64,000 nucleotides of DNA from Chloroflexota bacterium (GTDB taxonomy: Bacteria > Chloroflexota > Dehalococcoidia > JACPQD01), in contig JACPQD010000104.1 in assembly GCA_016190665.1 (NCBI GenBank), positions 186,001 through 250,000 on the forward strand, read 5' to 3'. Shown here piece by piece: positions 34,649 to 43,544 of the stretch. The translations under genes and the position numbers were made by a program. Each line of letters opens with the position of its first letter. The first letter of the stretch is position 1. The notes beneath the pieces were generated by a model that had not been told where the DNA came from, ran no database searches, and worked only from the letters and a program-made list of their open reading frames with translations.

Positions 34649-36718
34649 ATGCCAGGGTTGTTCAGGTTCTCCGTCTTTCCCGCGATCGCGTTACCCCTGC
34701 TAGTCCAGTTGTCGCTGCCGCCAATTCCAGTACCTCCCGCATTCACTTCCGTTCTCAGCGGCAATTTCGCTGGCGCCAACCAGGCGTCAGTCTCCACCAT
34801 CCACGTTGATCCGGCCACGGGAAGCGATGCCAACCTCGGCCTTCAGGGAAGCCCCCTCCGCACCTTGCAAAAGGCCCTGACTGTCGTTCAACCAGGAATG
34901 ACCATCAGCCTTGCCGCCGGCATCTATCAGGAGACAAACGAGACGGTCACCGCCGGCAACGCTTCAGCACCGATCATCATCGAGGCTGAGCCTGGGGCCA
35001 AGCCGATCCTGGATGGCAAAGCGAACACCCTCAATGCCCTCCGCATCGTCCATTCGTACTACACGGTACGGAACCTCGAAATCAGGAATACCAAAGAAGG
35101 GGTCCGGATAGAGCGTGCCACCGGGGTCACTCTGGAAAACAACGTCATTCATCACATCAATAACGAGGGTTTGAGGCTTCATTTCTTTGCCACCAGGAAC
35201 ACCATCAGAAACAATGTGATCTATAGCTGCGGTCTCACCAGCAACGGAGAAGGAATATATATCGGCACAGCTCCAGAACAAAGATACAAGAACAACGGGC
35301 TGCCGGATACGAGCTCCTACAACTTGATTAGCGGTAACGAAATCTACGATGTGCACGAGGAAGGGATCGATATCAAAGAGGACTCCTCCTTCAACACGAT
35401 AGAGAATAACCTGGTCCACGATGCTAAGGGCCCCAACTCTGGAGCGATAGCCATTCGGTCTGACCAGAACCAATTGTACGGGAACCTCGCCCGCAACAAC
35501 GCCGGGGCCGGGTTCCGATTCGGGGGCGATGTGACCTCCAGTCCTGACTACGGCGCCAGCTATTACTATGGGGTGAACAACCTGCTGCGCAACAATATGG
35601 CCAATAGCAACGCTGGCCATGGCTACAAATTCATGAACGGACCACAGGATGCTGACACCAGCAACACCGCTTCAGGCAATAGCGGGCAGACGTACTACTA
35701 TGGCAGCGGAGTCACACCCTTCGTCACCAATGGCGTAGCGACGGCTACTCCATCCGCGACGCCTACGGCGACTCCTCCGCTAGCGGCTACGGCCACACCA
35801 ACGGCTACCAACACTGCGGCGCCTGCCCCCGCCGCGACGCCTACGGCGACTCCTCCGCCTGTGTCCACGGCCACGTTCACGGCTACCCCGATACCTGTTG
35901 CGGCCGCCACAGCCACGGCCACAAGCACTCCATTACTCGCGCCAACCGTGACGCCGACGACGGCTCCACCTCCTGTACCCACCGCTACGCCGACGGTCAA
36001 CGCGACACAGACTCCATTCGCTGCCCCTACCACCCAGCCCACGCCGGTATCGCTCGCCGGAGGCGGGGGAGGTGGAGGCGGTGGCGGCGGAGGAGGCGCA
36101 TTCTTACTCCCAACAGCTACGCCGACGAAGACCAGTACGCCGACGCCCAGTGCGACGCCGTCGCCCACGGCGACTTCCACACCTACCGCGACGCCAACTC
36201 CCCAACCGCGAGTGAGCATAAGACTGAGCAAAGGCTGGAACCTCATTTCCGCACCTGCGCCTCTGGCAGACACATCACTGACGGCGCTCTTCGGCGGCGT
36301 CGTTGATAAGGTCTACTATCACAATTTCAGCACCGGGGAATGGGAGTACGCCGTTCCGGTGGGCGCCCGCTGGACGGGGAATCTGTCGACCATCGCGGAG
36401 GGGCAGGGCTATTGGGTCAACTCCCTCATTGACGGCAGCATCATCCTCGATGTCGTGGCCAAGGACCCGGCGGCGCCACCTCCGGCCTATTCGCTGGCGC
36501 AGGGCTGGAGCATGATAGGATATATCACCCGTGATCTGGCCTCGTCCGCAGGTGTGGACGCATATCTCGCCAGTCTCAAGACCGACTGGGAGTCTCTGTA
36601 CCGCTACACTCCTGGCCTGGGTTTTGAGATAGCCAAGCCCAGTTTCGGCTTCTCCGATCTTGAGATTGGCCGAGGCTATTTCATTTACTTGAAGGCGGCC
36701 GCTGTGCTGGCGCCATAG
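34649..36718 (+). CDS. Secreted right-handed beta-helix protein with C-terminal surface domain (copy 1)
   Basis: About 689 residues. A signal peptide (about 1-32) is followed by a parallel beta-helix (about 45-350) with repeated Asn-rich rungs ('IHVDPATGSDAN', 'NLISGNEIYDVHEEGIDIKE'), typical of carbohydrate-active or adhesin beta-helix proteins. Then comes a long Thr/Pro/Ala linker, a run of 13 glycines, a second TPT stretch, and a C-terminal domain with two related halves ('KGWNLISAPAPL...GYWVNS' and 'QGWSMIGYI...GRGYFIYL'). ATG 34649 has GGAG eight bases away; ATG 34643 is possible. No pectate-lyase catalytic signature could be identified. The next gene is a close duplicate with a shorter linker. 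Confidence 0.85.
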   Translation: MPGLFRFSVFPAIALPLLVQLSLPPIPVPPAFTSVLSGNFAGANQASVSTIHVDPATGSDANLGLQGSPLRTLQKALTVVQPGMTISLAAGIYQETNETVTAGNASAPIIIEAEPGAKPILDGKANTLNALRIVHSYYTVRNLEIRNTKEGVRIERATGVTLENNVIHHINNEGLRLHFFATRNTIRNNVIYSCGLTSNGEGIYIGTAPEQRYKNNGLPDTSSYNLISGNEIYDVHEEGIDIKEDSSFNTIENNLVHDAKGPNSGAIAIRSDQNQLYGNLARNNAGAGFRFGGDVTSSPDYGASYYYGVNNLLRNNMANSNAGHGYKFMNGPQDADTSNTASGNSGQTYYYGSGVTPFVTNGVATATPSATPTATPPLAATATPTATNTAAPAPAATPTATPPPVSTATFTATPIPVAAATATATSTPLLAPTVTPTTAPPPVPTATPTVNATQTPFAAPTTQPTPVSLAGGGGGGGGGGGGGAFLLPTATPTKTSTPTPSATPSPTATSTPTATPTPQPRVSIRLSKGWNLISAPAPLADTSLTALFGGVVDKVYYHNFSTGEWEYAVPVGARWTGNLSTIAEGQGYWVNSLIDGSIILDVVAKDPAAPPPAYSLAQGWSMIGYITRDLASSAGVDAYLASLKTDWESLYRYTPGLGFEIAKPSFGFSDLEIGRGYFIYLKAAAVLAP

Positions 36719-36837
36719 CCCCCAGAAGCGCCAAAGGGTATTTGGCCTGCCCGCACCAGCCAGACCGTGTAAAAGATGTGGGCAGGCCAACGGGTACGTT
36801 TTGGAACCTTGTCTCTCACGACCGTTATCCCACAGAC

Positions 36838-36955
36838 GTGGCCGGACTTATCGCCCCCGTTGCGCACATTACCTATCGATAACCCCGTGCTGGTACCCCG
36901 CAACTACATGATATGGCTTATCAACAGGCCCAGAGGACTGCGCCTATAATTAATT
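36838..36955 (+). promoter_or_regulatory. Duplicated upstream region with promoter, copy 1
   Basis: GCTTATCAACA (36916-36926) and TGCGCCTATAATTAAT (around 36939-36954) recur at 39106-39116 and 39129-39144 with exactly the same spacing. A consensus -10 TATAAT is at 36945-36950. TCAACA at 36921-36926 (4 of 6 to TTGACA, 18-nt spacer) is the likely -35. Weaker similarity to the second copy reaches about 100 bp further upstream. It drives the second beta-helix gene. Confidence 0.6.
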
Positions 36956-36976
36956 GTGGCCCACAGAGTTAATGCC

Positions 36977-38617
36977 ATGTCGAACTTGTCGAAAAGCGCG
37001 CGCGTCTTTCCCAGGATAACCTTGTGTATCCGTCTATCCTTGGGACTGCTATCCATATCTCCCGCCGCGGCTTTTCTTCTCGGCGACTATGTCGCCGGCC
37101 CCAGCCAGGCGGCAGCCTCTATCATCCATGTCGACGCGACCACGGGCAACGATGCCAACTCCGGCCTGGAGGGAAGCCCCTTCCGGACCCTGCAAAAGGC
37201 ACTGACTGTTGTTCAACCGGGTATGACCATCAGGCTCGCCACCGGCATCTACCAGGAAGAAAACGTGACCGTCATCGCCGGCACGGCGTCAGCGCCCATC
37301 ACCATCGAGCCTGAGCCGAACGCCAGACCCATCCTGGATGGCGGCTCGGTCCTCAGCGGCATTCGCGTGGTACACTCGTATTACACCATTCGGAACCTGG
37401 AAATCAGGAACATCAACGAAGGCGTCTATCTGGAGGCCGTTACCGGGGTGGTCGTCGAGAATAACATCATTCGTTTCGTCAACAATGAGGGCCTTCGACT
37501 CCACAACTCGTCCACCAGAAACGCCATCAGAAACAACACGATCTCCGGCTGCGGTCTCATTGGTAACGGAGAAGGTATCTATGTCGGGACGGCGCCGGAG
37601 CAGAGATTCAAGATCAACGGAAGGCCGGATGCCAGCACCTATAACTTGATCAGCGGCAACGAGATCTTCGATGTGGACGAAGGTATCGACATCAAAGAGG
37701 ACTCCTCCTTCAACACGGTGGAGAACAACATCATCCACCATGCCACTGACCCCAATTCCGGGGGAATAAATGTCCGCGCCGATCAGAACTACTTTTACGG
37801 TAACCTCTCGCGCGATAACGCCGGGGCCGGACTCCGATTTGGCGGCGACGTGACCTTAAGTCCTTTGTATGGCGCCAACTATCATTACGGCGTGAAGAAC
37901 GTGCTGCGCAACAACGTGGTCAATAACAACGCCGGCCACGGCTACAAGTTCATGAACGGGCCGCAGAACGCCGACACTACCAACAGAGGCTCAGCCAATG
38001 GCGGCCTCTTGTACTACTATGCCGCTGGAGTCCAGCCCTTCGTTACCGAGGCGGCGGCGACGGTCACCCCGTCGCCAACGGCCACGGCCACTTCAACTCC
38101 CGCGACGCGAGTAACCATAAGGCTGGGCAAAGGCTGGAACCTCGTTTCCACCCCGGCGCGCTTAGCGAACCCTTCGGTGAGGGCCGTTTTCGGCGGCATC
38201 GCTGACAAGGTCTACCATCTCGACGCCAGCACCGGGGGCTGGGACTACGGTGTCGCCGCCGGCGCCCAGTGGACGGGGAACCTGACCGCGGTTGAAGAGG
38301 GAGAGGGTTACTGGGTCAACGCGCTCGCTGACGGCAGCGTCTCCCTGGACGTCCTGCCCAGGAACCCGGCGGCGCCACCTCCCACGTATCCCCTGGTGAG
38401 CGGCTGGAACATGATCGGCTACACGAACCGGGACTTGGCGCCGTCCGCCAGTGTGAACGCTTATCTCGCCAGTCTGAAGACTGGCTGGACATCCCTGTAC
38501 CGGTACACTCCCGGGGTCGGGTTCGAGCTGGCGAAGCCTGGTTTCGGCTTCTCGGACCTCGATCTCGGCAGGGGCTATTTCCTGTACGTGGACGCGGCGG
38601 GAGTGCTGACGCCGTAA
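36977..38617 (+). CDS. Secreted right-handed beta-helix protein with C-terminal surface domain (copy 2)
   Basis: About 546 residues with the same order as the preceding gene: signal peptide (about 1-36), beta-helix ('IHVDATTGNDANSGLEGSPF', 'YNLISGNEIFDVDEGIDIKE'), a much shorter Thr/Pro linker, and the two-part C-terminal domain ('KGWNLVSTPARL', 'GWNMIGYTNRDLAPSA', ending 'GRGYFLYVDAAGVLTP'). Similarity to copy 1 is high throughout the helix and tail, so this is a tandem duplication with the linker expanded or shrunk. The start is uncertain: GTG 36956 sits just after the -10 element, and ATG 36977 lacks a clear ribosome-binding site. Confidence 0.82.
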   Translation: MSNLSKSARVFPRITLCIRLSLGLLSISPAAAFLLGDYVAGPSQAAASIIHVDATTGNDANSGLEGSPFRTLQKALTVVQPGMTIRLATGIYQEENVTVIAGTASAPITIEPEPNARPILDGGSVLSGIRVVHSYYTIRNLEIRNINEGVYLEAVTGVVVENNIIRFVNNEGLRLHNSSTRNAIRNNTISGCGLIGNGEGIYVGTAPEQRFKINGRPDASTYNLISGNEIFDVDEGIDIKEDSSFNTVENNIIHHATDPNSGGINVRADQNYFYGNLSRDNAGAGLRFGGDVTLSPLYGANYHYGVKNVLRNNVVNNNAGHGYKFMNGPQNADTTNRGSANGGLLYYYAAGVQPFVTEAAATVTPSPTATATSTPATRVTIRLGKGWNLVSTPARLANPSVRAVFGGIADKVYHLDASTGGWDYGVAAGAQWTGNLTAVEEGEGYWVNALADGSVSLDVLPRNPAAPPPTYPLVSGWNMIGYTNRDLAPSASVNAYLASLKTGWTSLYRYTPGVGFELAKPGFGFSDLDLGRGYFLYVDAAGVLTP

Positions 38618-39110
38618 GGGCGAGAGGCCGACGGTGGTCACCAACGGGATCTGCGTCGCCTGCGTCGCCTGCGTCGCCTCGGTGACGTTGCCCGACTGGC
38701 CGAAAGCGACCCAGAAACGCAGCCTGGCGCCGCGTGATTTTGTGAGAATTCAGCCTCGGCCTCTTCGCCTTCCACGGCCCTGCCCTCCAGCGCAGAAAGC
38801 GGTGCCAGAGCGGAAGCTCTAGGCGCCGCCTACTCCAACCCTTACCGCCACGGCGACTCTCTCGCCTGTGCCCACCCAGCCCCCACTGCAACGCCGACGC
38901 CTGCCAGCTACAGGCTGGTTCTGCCCGTAGTAAGGCAGCGGCCCGAGTGAAAGAAATCCCGAGCAAGTGGTTGGTCTTGCCCCGTGGGAGGACGGACTTC
39001 CGGCTGCCAGCAATCCCTTTGATCCCACGCAACCATTCGCTTCCCCCGGTTGCGTGTTCTACGTACCAACAGCCCAGTGCTATTACACCACAATTACGTG
39101 ATGTTGCTTA
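38618..39110. other. Intergenic region with triplicated 9-mer and decayed coding sequence
   Basis: CTGCGTCGC is repeated three times in tandem at 38651-38677. No intact gene is seen. A decayed coding segment lies at about 38823-38950, and the promoter repeat of the glucose dehydrogenase gene begins near 39030. Confidence 0.55.
38823..38950 (+). pseudogene. Remnant of a secreted protein tail (TPT linker and LPVV motif)
   Basis: One frame reads 'PPTPTLTATATLSPVPTQPP'. After a one-base shift another frame continues 'PTATPTPASYRLVLPVVRQR' and stops at 38948-38950. Thr/Pro linkers ending in Tyr-x-Leu-x-LPVV-x-R are common at the C-termini of secreted Chloroflexota proteins. The upstream domain is missing, so this is the frameshifted end of a lost third gene of the secreted-protein cluster. 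Confidence 0.5.
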
Positions 39111-39148
39111 TCAACAAGCCCACGGCCTTGCGCCTATAATTAATCGAG
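39030..39148 (+). promoter_or_regulatory. Duplicated upstream region with promoter, copy 2
   Basis: GCTTATCAACA (39106-39116) and CGCCTATAATTAAT (39131-39144) match copy 1 near 36916-36954. The -10 is TATAAT 39135-39140 and the likely -35 is TCAACA 39111-39116. It lies about 73 bp before ATG 39213 of the glucose/sorbosone dehydrogenase, so that gene and beta-helix copy 2 probably share regulation. Confidence 0.6.
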
Positions 39149-39212
39149 GGCCGCACTGGTCCGGCGTTGGCGAGGCTGCCTGATGGGACGGCTGTGCGGG
39201 AGGAGCAGGAAG

Positions 39213-40544
39213 ATGCGCATATCGAAGGGCTTCCTGGCGATATCGGTCGCAGTGGGGGTCATCGTGGCGGGGGGCCTGCTGGTCGGGGTCTGGGAACAGT
39301 CCCGGTCGACCAGCCAACTGCCACCGGCCATCGGGCTGAAACTGGTGGCCCAGGGCTTTGCGTCGCCGGTGGGGCTGATCCCGGCTCCGGACGCAACGGG
39401 GCGTCTCTTTGTGGTTGACCAGGTAGGCGTTATCAAGGTTTTGATGCCGGACGGGGCGGTGCTGGCGGAGCCCTTCCTCGACCTGCGCTCCCGGATGGTC
39501 CAACTGAACCCGGCATTTGACGAGCGCGGTCTTCTGGGGATGGCTTTCCACCCATCCTTCAAGACTAACGGACGCTTCTTCGTCTACTACAGCGCGCCTT
39601 TGCGGGCGGGAGGACCGGCGGGCTGGAATCACACCAGCCACATCTCCGAGTTCAAGGTTTCGATGGCCGACCCGAACCGGGCCCATCCCGCGTCGGAGAG
39701 GATAGTCCTTCAGGTAGACGAGCCACAAGCGAACCACAACGCGGGACAGATCACCTTCGGGCCTGACGGCTTCCTTTACATTCCTCTGGGCGATGGCGGC
39801 GCGGGCAACGACGTGGGCCTGGGACATCCGCCCATCGGCAATGGACAGGACATCACCACTCTTCTGGGCAGCATCCTGCGCATCGATGTCGATGGCGCGG
39901 CGCCCTACGGCATACCGCCGGACAATCCCTTTGTGGGCAGGGAAGGACGCCCAGAAATCTACGCCTTCGGGCTGCGCAATCCCTTCCGCATTTCCTTTGA
40001 CGCAGGGGGCACGCGTGAGCTGTTTGCGGGCGACGTCGGGCAGGGGCTGTGGGAGGAAGTCGACATAATAACTAAGGGTGGCAACTACGGCTGGCGCATA
40101 AGGGAGGGCGCCCACTGCTTCGACCCGAATACGCCGACCGTATCGCCAGCGACGTGTCCCATGGTTGACGCCCGGGGCCAGCAGCTCATCGATCCTATCA
40201 TAGAGTACAGGAACTCGAGGGCCGGAGGCATCGGTACCGCGGTGATCGGCGGCTTCGTTTACCGGGGCGCCGCCCTGCCGCAGTTCCAGGGCGCCTATGT
40301 CTTCGGGGACTTCAGCGTGGCGCGGGATACGCCGGGCGGCGGGTTGTTCATTGGCACCAGGCCCTTAACGCCTGGACAGATGTGGCTCATGCAGGAGCTG
40401 ACGGTCAACACCAGTGCGAACGGGCGCATCAACGCCTTCATTCGTTCCTTCGGGCAGGACAACAACCTGGAGCTGTATGTGCTAGCAGCCGACGTCCCGG
40501 GACCGACGGGCACCACGGGCAAGATCTTCAAGATCGTGCCTTAG
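39213..40544 (+). CDS. PQQ-type glucose/sorbosone dehydrogenase family protein
   Basis: This 443-residue exported protein (signal or anchor about 8-28) is a six-bladed propeller of the soluble quinoprotein glucose dehydrogenase family. Landmarks in order: 'GLLGMAFHPSFKTNGRFFVY', 'HNAGQITFGPDGFLYIPLGD', 'GSILRIDVDG', 'IYAFGLRNPFRISFD' and 'DVGQGLWEEVDIITKGGNYG'. These proteins oxidise sugars or other polyols outside the membrane with PQQ; many paralogues have unknown substrates. ATG 39213 follows GGAGGAG; ATG 39183 is a weaker alternative. It carries the same promoter as the beta-helix gene upstream. Confidence 0.88.
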   Translation: MRISKGFLAISVAVGVIVAGGLLVGVWEQSRSTSQLPPAIGLKLVAQGFASPVGLIPAPDATGRLFVVDQVGVIKVLMPDGAVLAEPFLDLRSRMVQLNPAFDERGLLGMAFHPSFKTNGRFFVYYSAPLRAGGPAGWNHTSHISEFKVSMADPNRAHPASERIVLQVDEPQANHNAGQITFGPDGFLYIPLGDGGAGNDVGLGHPPIGNGQDITTLLGSILRIDVDGAAPYGIPPDNPFVGREGRPEIYAFGLRNPFRISFDAGGTRELFAGDVGQGLWEEVDIITKGGNYGWRIREGAHCFDPNTPTVSPATCPMVDARGQQLIDPIIEYRNSRAGGIGTAVIGGFVYRGAALPQFQGAYVFGDFSVARDTPGGGLFIGTRPLTPGQMWLMQELTVNTSANGRINAFIRSFGQDNNLELYVLAADVPGPTGTTGKIFKIVP

Positions 40545-40576
40545 TGAGGTAGCAGGTAGCGCGAAGCAGGAAGCCG

Positions 40577-40698
40577 CTGAATGATGAATGCGGAATGATG
40601 AATGATGACGGCGCGGCGCGGGACCAAGAGTGCAGGTAAGCCTTGACTCCCCTGAATGATGAATGCGGAATGATGAATGATGTGTGACCACGGCGCGG
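40577..40698 (+). repeat. Two direct repeats of a 31-bp GAATGATG-rich unit
   Basis: The unit CTGAATGATGAATGCGG... (31 bases) occurs at 40577-40607 and 40652-40682, each followed by a copy of CGGCGCGGCGCGG. Each unit is itself built of GAATGAT repeats. The second copy runs into the apparent start of the AlgG-like gene. Only two copies exist and the interval is not spacer-like, so this is not a CRISPR array. Confidence 0.7.
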
Positions 40699-42350
40699 CG
40701 CGGAAGCAAAGGCGCAGGTGCCTATGCGTGGGGACTTGCGCAGTCCAAAGTCCGGCGCGAGGGGGAGCAACGCGACGACTCGCGCCGCTCCTGTCGCTGT
40801 CGTGCTTGCTCTTGTTGACGACCTTATTCAGCGGCCCGGTGTGGGAAACGTTCGCTTCATCTATCCCTGGGGGCGGACCAGACGCGCGCTGGGCAGACCA
40901 GGTCCGGCCGAGCATCATCTACGACGAGTCCACCAACACCATAGAGGTCAAGAGACCCGGCGCAGTAGTGAACCTGACTGTCATCGCCGACGCTCTCCGC
41001 AACGATGGTCTGCTGGAACGCACCGCTCCCTATGAGTGGGAGCTGAAGGCCAATCTCAGGACATACGAGATGGTGAGACTTGAGTTGCACGGGCAAGCGG
41101 CGGGCGGCGATGTCGATTGGCTGAAACTGAAGAGCGATCCGTCGGGCATTGTCTGGGTCGAAAGCTCCAATGGGCAGGTAAGCATTCGGAACACTAGGAT
41201 CACTTCCTGGGACCGGCAGGCGGGGGCCTTCGATACTGCGTTCCAAGACGGCAGCAGGCGGGCCTACGTCGTCGCCAAGAACCGCTCCTCCCTTTACAAA
41301 GGGAACCGGATGGATGTCATCAATAGCGAGGTCGCCTATCTGGGCTTCTTTGAAGAGACGGCTTATGGGATCTCCTGGAAGGTACTGCACGAGGACGATG
41401 CCCAGAACCCGGGCATCCTCGGTCAGGGTATGACCGGCGACATATTGGGCAGCAAGTTCCATCACAACTACTTCGGAGTGTACGTCTGGGGCGTCGGCGA
41501 TATGGTGGTGCGGAACAATGAGCTCTACGAGAACTTCTACTATGGCTTTGACGCCCATACCGCAACGCAGCGGACCACGGTGGAGGACAACTACTCGCAC
41601 CATAATGGCGGACACGGCATCATCTTCGCCGAGCGATGCACATCCAATGTCATAGTCCGAAACCGCGTCATCGACAACAAAGGGCACGGCATAATGCTCC
41701 ATGAGCAGTCCGACAACAATACCATTGTGAACAACGAGGTTATCGGAAACGATGATGGAATCCCGCTGTTCGAGTCCTCCGACAACCTCATAGCGGGCAA
41801 TACCGTCAAGAACAATGCGGTCGGCGTACGCCTCTACGGGCGAGAGAACGCCTCTTCCCAGAACCTCTTCGAGAATAACGAGATCACTGGAAGCCAGACT
41901 TACGGGGTTTTCATGTACGATAAGGCCACCGCCAACACCTTCCGGAACAACCGGATTCTCGGCAATCGCGATAGCGGCGTTTACCTGAAAAGCGCAACAG
42001 ACAACGCCTTTACGGCCAATGATATAGCAGCCAACGAGTTCGGCGTCCGCCTGGATTCTCCGGACACGAAGTTGCCCTCGCAGGGTAACACCTTCCAGGA
42101 CAACATCATTCGGGACAGCCACCGATACGGGGTTTACAGCCGCCCGCCAGAAGGCGCCAACGCATTCGCTGGAACCCAGCTTTCCGGCAACCGACTCGGC
42201 GATTTCTCCTACTCAGGACTATCACGGCCGACGGAAGACGAGCCCAGCATGATCAGGCCCGCTGTCTTCGTCGCCATAATACTGGTTGCCATCATGACGG
42301 TACTGTTGCCCTTCCTGAGGCGACACACACCCAGACAACGAAGCGCGTGA
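40677..42350 (+). CDS. AlgG-like mannuronan C5-epimerase / NosD-type beta-helix protein
   Basis: About 557 residues with a signal region ('RRLAPLLSLSCLLLLTTLF'), a beta-helix and a C-terminal membrane segment (about 525-545). The N-terminal half follows AlgG: 'YEWELKANLRTYEMVRLELH', 'DVINSEVAYLGFFEETAYGI', 'GSKFHHNYFGVYVWGVGDMV' and 'NYSHHNGGHGIIFAERC'. AlgG epimerises mannuronate to guluronate in alginate. Its catalytic DPHD motif is represented here by 'YGFDAHTAT' (Asp and His kept, Pro and second Asp changed), so activity is uncertain. The start is unclear because the first codons overlap the GAATGATG repeat. A sugar-nucleotide dehydrogenase and a glycosyltransferase follow. Confidence 0.78.
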   Translation: MMCDHGAARKQRRRCLCVGTCAVQSPARGGATRRLAPLLSLSCLLLLTTLFSGPVWETFASSIPGGGPDARWADQVRPSIIYDESTNTIEVKRPGAVVNLTVIADALRNDGLLERTAPYEWELKANLRTYEMVRLELHGQAAGGDVDWLKLKSDPSGIVWVESSNGQVSIRNTRITSWDRQAGAFDTAFQDGSRRAYVVAKNRSSLYKGNRMDVINSEVAYLGFFEETAYGISWKVLHEDDAQNPGILGQGMTGDILGSKFHHNYFGVYVWGVGDMVVRNNELYENFYYGFDAHTATQRTTVEDNYSHHNGGHGIIFAERCTSNVIVRNRVIDNKGHGIMLHEQSDNNTIVNNEVIGNDDGIPLFESSDNLIAGNTVKNNAVGVRLYGRENASSQNLFENNEITGSQTYGVFMYDKATANTFRNNRILGNRDSGVYLKSATDNAFTANDIAANEFGVRLDSPDTKLPSQGNTFQDNIIRDSHRYGVYSRPPEGANAFAGTQLSGNRLGDFSYSGLSRPTEDEPSMIRPAVFVAIILVAIMTVLLPFLRRHTPRQRSA

Positions 42351-42590
42351 GAGGGCTCCCGGAGCGGAGAGGAGGAGGAGTTGGGCAAGACCAACCGCTA
42401 AGGCGAGACCCGGAAGCTGCCATTCCACGGTGTCCGCTGGCCGGCCGTTGTCCCGCCGCAGCGGACGCAACCGGCTACCGAAAGCAGTCAGCCAAAACTA
42501 ATGGTTTGCCGCAGCAATATACGTGGTTTGCCCGTGGCAGAGTCAGCCACGTCTCTATAGAGTGATAGTAGAATATGCAGGAGGAGTCCA

Positions 42591-43526
42591 ATGACTACAA
42601 GGATACTGATAGTGGGTTCTGGAGTGGTTGGCGAGGCCACAGGCGCCGCTCTAGCCGACCACGGATTCGACATTACCTTTTCCGATGTCAACCCAGGTGT
42701 AGTTGAGAGGTTGCGCGGGAAGGGGTTACGCGCCTTTCAGACCGAGGAACTGGAGAACCCTGACGCCGACATGTTCATGGTGTCAGTGCCCACCTATCCT
42801 CTGGACCTCTGTAAGGATTCCGCTGCTGCTGAGAAGCTTGAAAACTCCATGAGCCCACTGGAGTGGTGTGAGATAGGGATAGACTTCACCAAAACGGCGG
42901 CGACCCTGCTGGGCAGATGGATTGGCCGGGCGTCTCGCTATCAACTGGTTGTCATCCGGAGCGCAGTGCTTCCCGGCACCACAGAGGAGCTAGTTATCCC
43001 CATCATCGAGGAACACTCGGGCAAGAAAGCCGGCAGGGATTTTGGCGTGTGCGTCAATCCGGAGTATCTTCGCGAGGCAAGGTCGTTCCAGGACATCGCC
43101 AGTCCGTGGATAACTGTCATTGGTGAGATGGACAAGAAGTCAGGTGACATGATCGAGGAGATCTACCGCTGGGCGGCCTGTCCTCTGTACCGCATATCGC
43201 TCAAAGAAGCGGAATTCCAGAAGTTCATCCACAATCTGATCAACGCCGCCAAAATATCCTTCTTCAACGAAATGAGGTTGGTGGGAGAGCGGATTGGGGT
43301 GAACGCCGACAAAGTGATACCCATCGTGGTCAAGAGCGCCGAGGCGATATGGAACCCTGAGTACGGTACGAAGGACTTCGGCCCCTTCGGCGGCAAGTGT
43401 CTGCCCAAGGATACAGTGGCTTTCTTGTCCTGGGCAAGGCGGGGCGGAATGGAGGCCCGCATGATAGATTCCACCATTCAGGTGAACGAGGTCTTCGAAA
43501 AACGATTGCAGGCCGCCTCGGCATAG
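42591..43526 (+). CDS. Short UDP-glucose/GDP-mannose 6-dehydrogenase
   Basis: This 311-residue protein has the N-terminal NAD-binding domain ('ILIVGSGVVGEATGAALA') and the central domain with the catalytic Lys221 ('LINAAKISFFNEM') and Cys270 ('FGPFGGKCLPKD'). Family members oxidise UDP-glucose or GDP-mannose to the uronic acid in two NAD steps. Normal length is about 390-450 residues; the C-terminal nucleotide-sugar-binding domain is absent, and only 18 bp separate its stop from the next gene. ATG follows GGAGGAG. It would supply the uronate precursor for the adjacent polysaccharide synthase, unless the truncation has inactivated or altered it. Confidence 0.85.
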   Translation: MTTRILIVGSGVVGEATGAALADHGFDITFSDVNPGVVERLRGKGLRAFQTEELENPDADMFMVSVPTYPLDLCKDSAAAEKLENSMSPLEWCEIGIDFTKTAATLLGRWIGRASRYQLVVIRSAVLPGTTEELVIPIIEEHSGKKAGRDFGVCVNPEYLREARSFQDIASPWITVIGEMDKKSGDMIEEIYRWAACPLYRISLKEAEFQKFIHNLINAAKISFFNEMRLVGERIGVNADKVIPIVVKSAEAIWNPEYGTKDFGPFGGKCLPKDTVAFLSWARRGGMEARMIDSTIQVNEVFEKRLQAASA

Positions 43527-43544
43527 CCACGGAGGCAGGGAGTA

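Noticed and set aside
40577-40698. CRISPR-like repeats
   Set aside because: There are only two copies, each made of simple GAATGAT repeats, with a similar flank instead of unique spacers.
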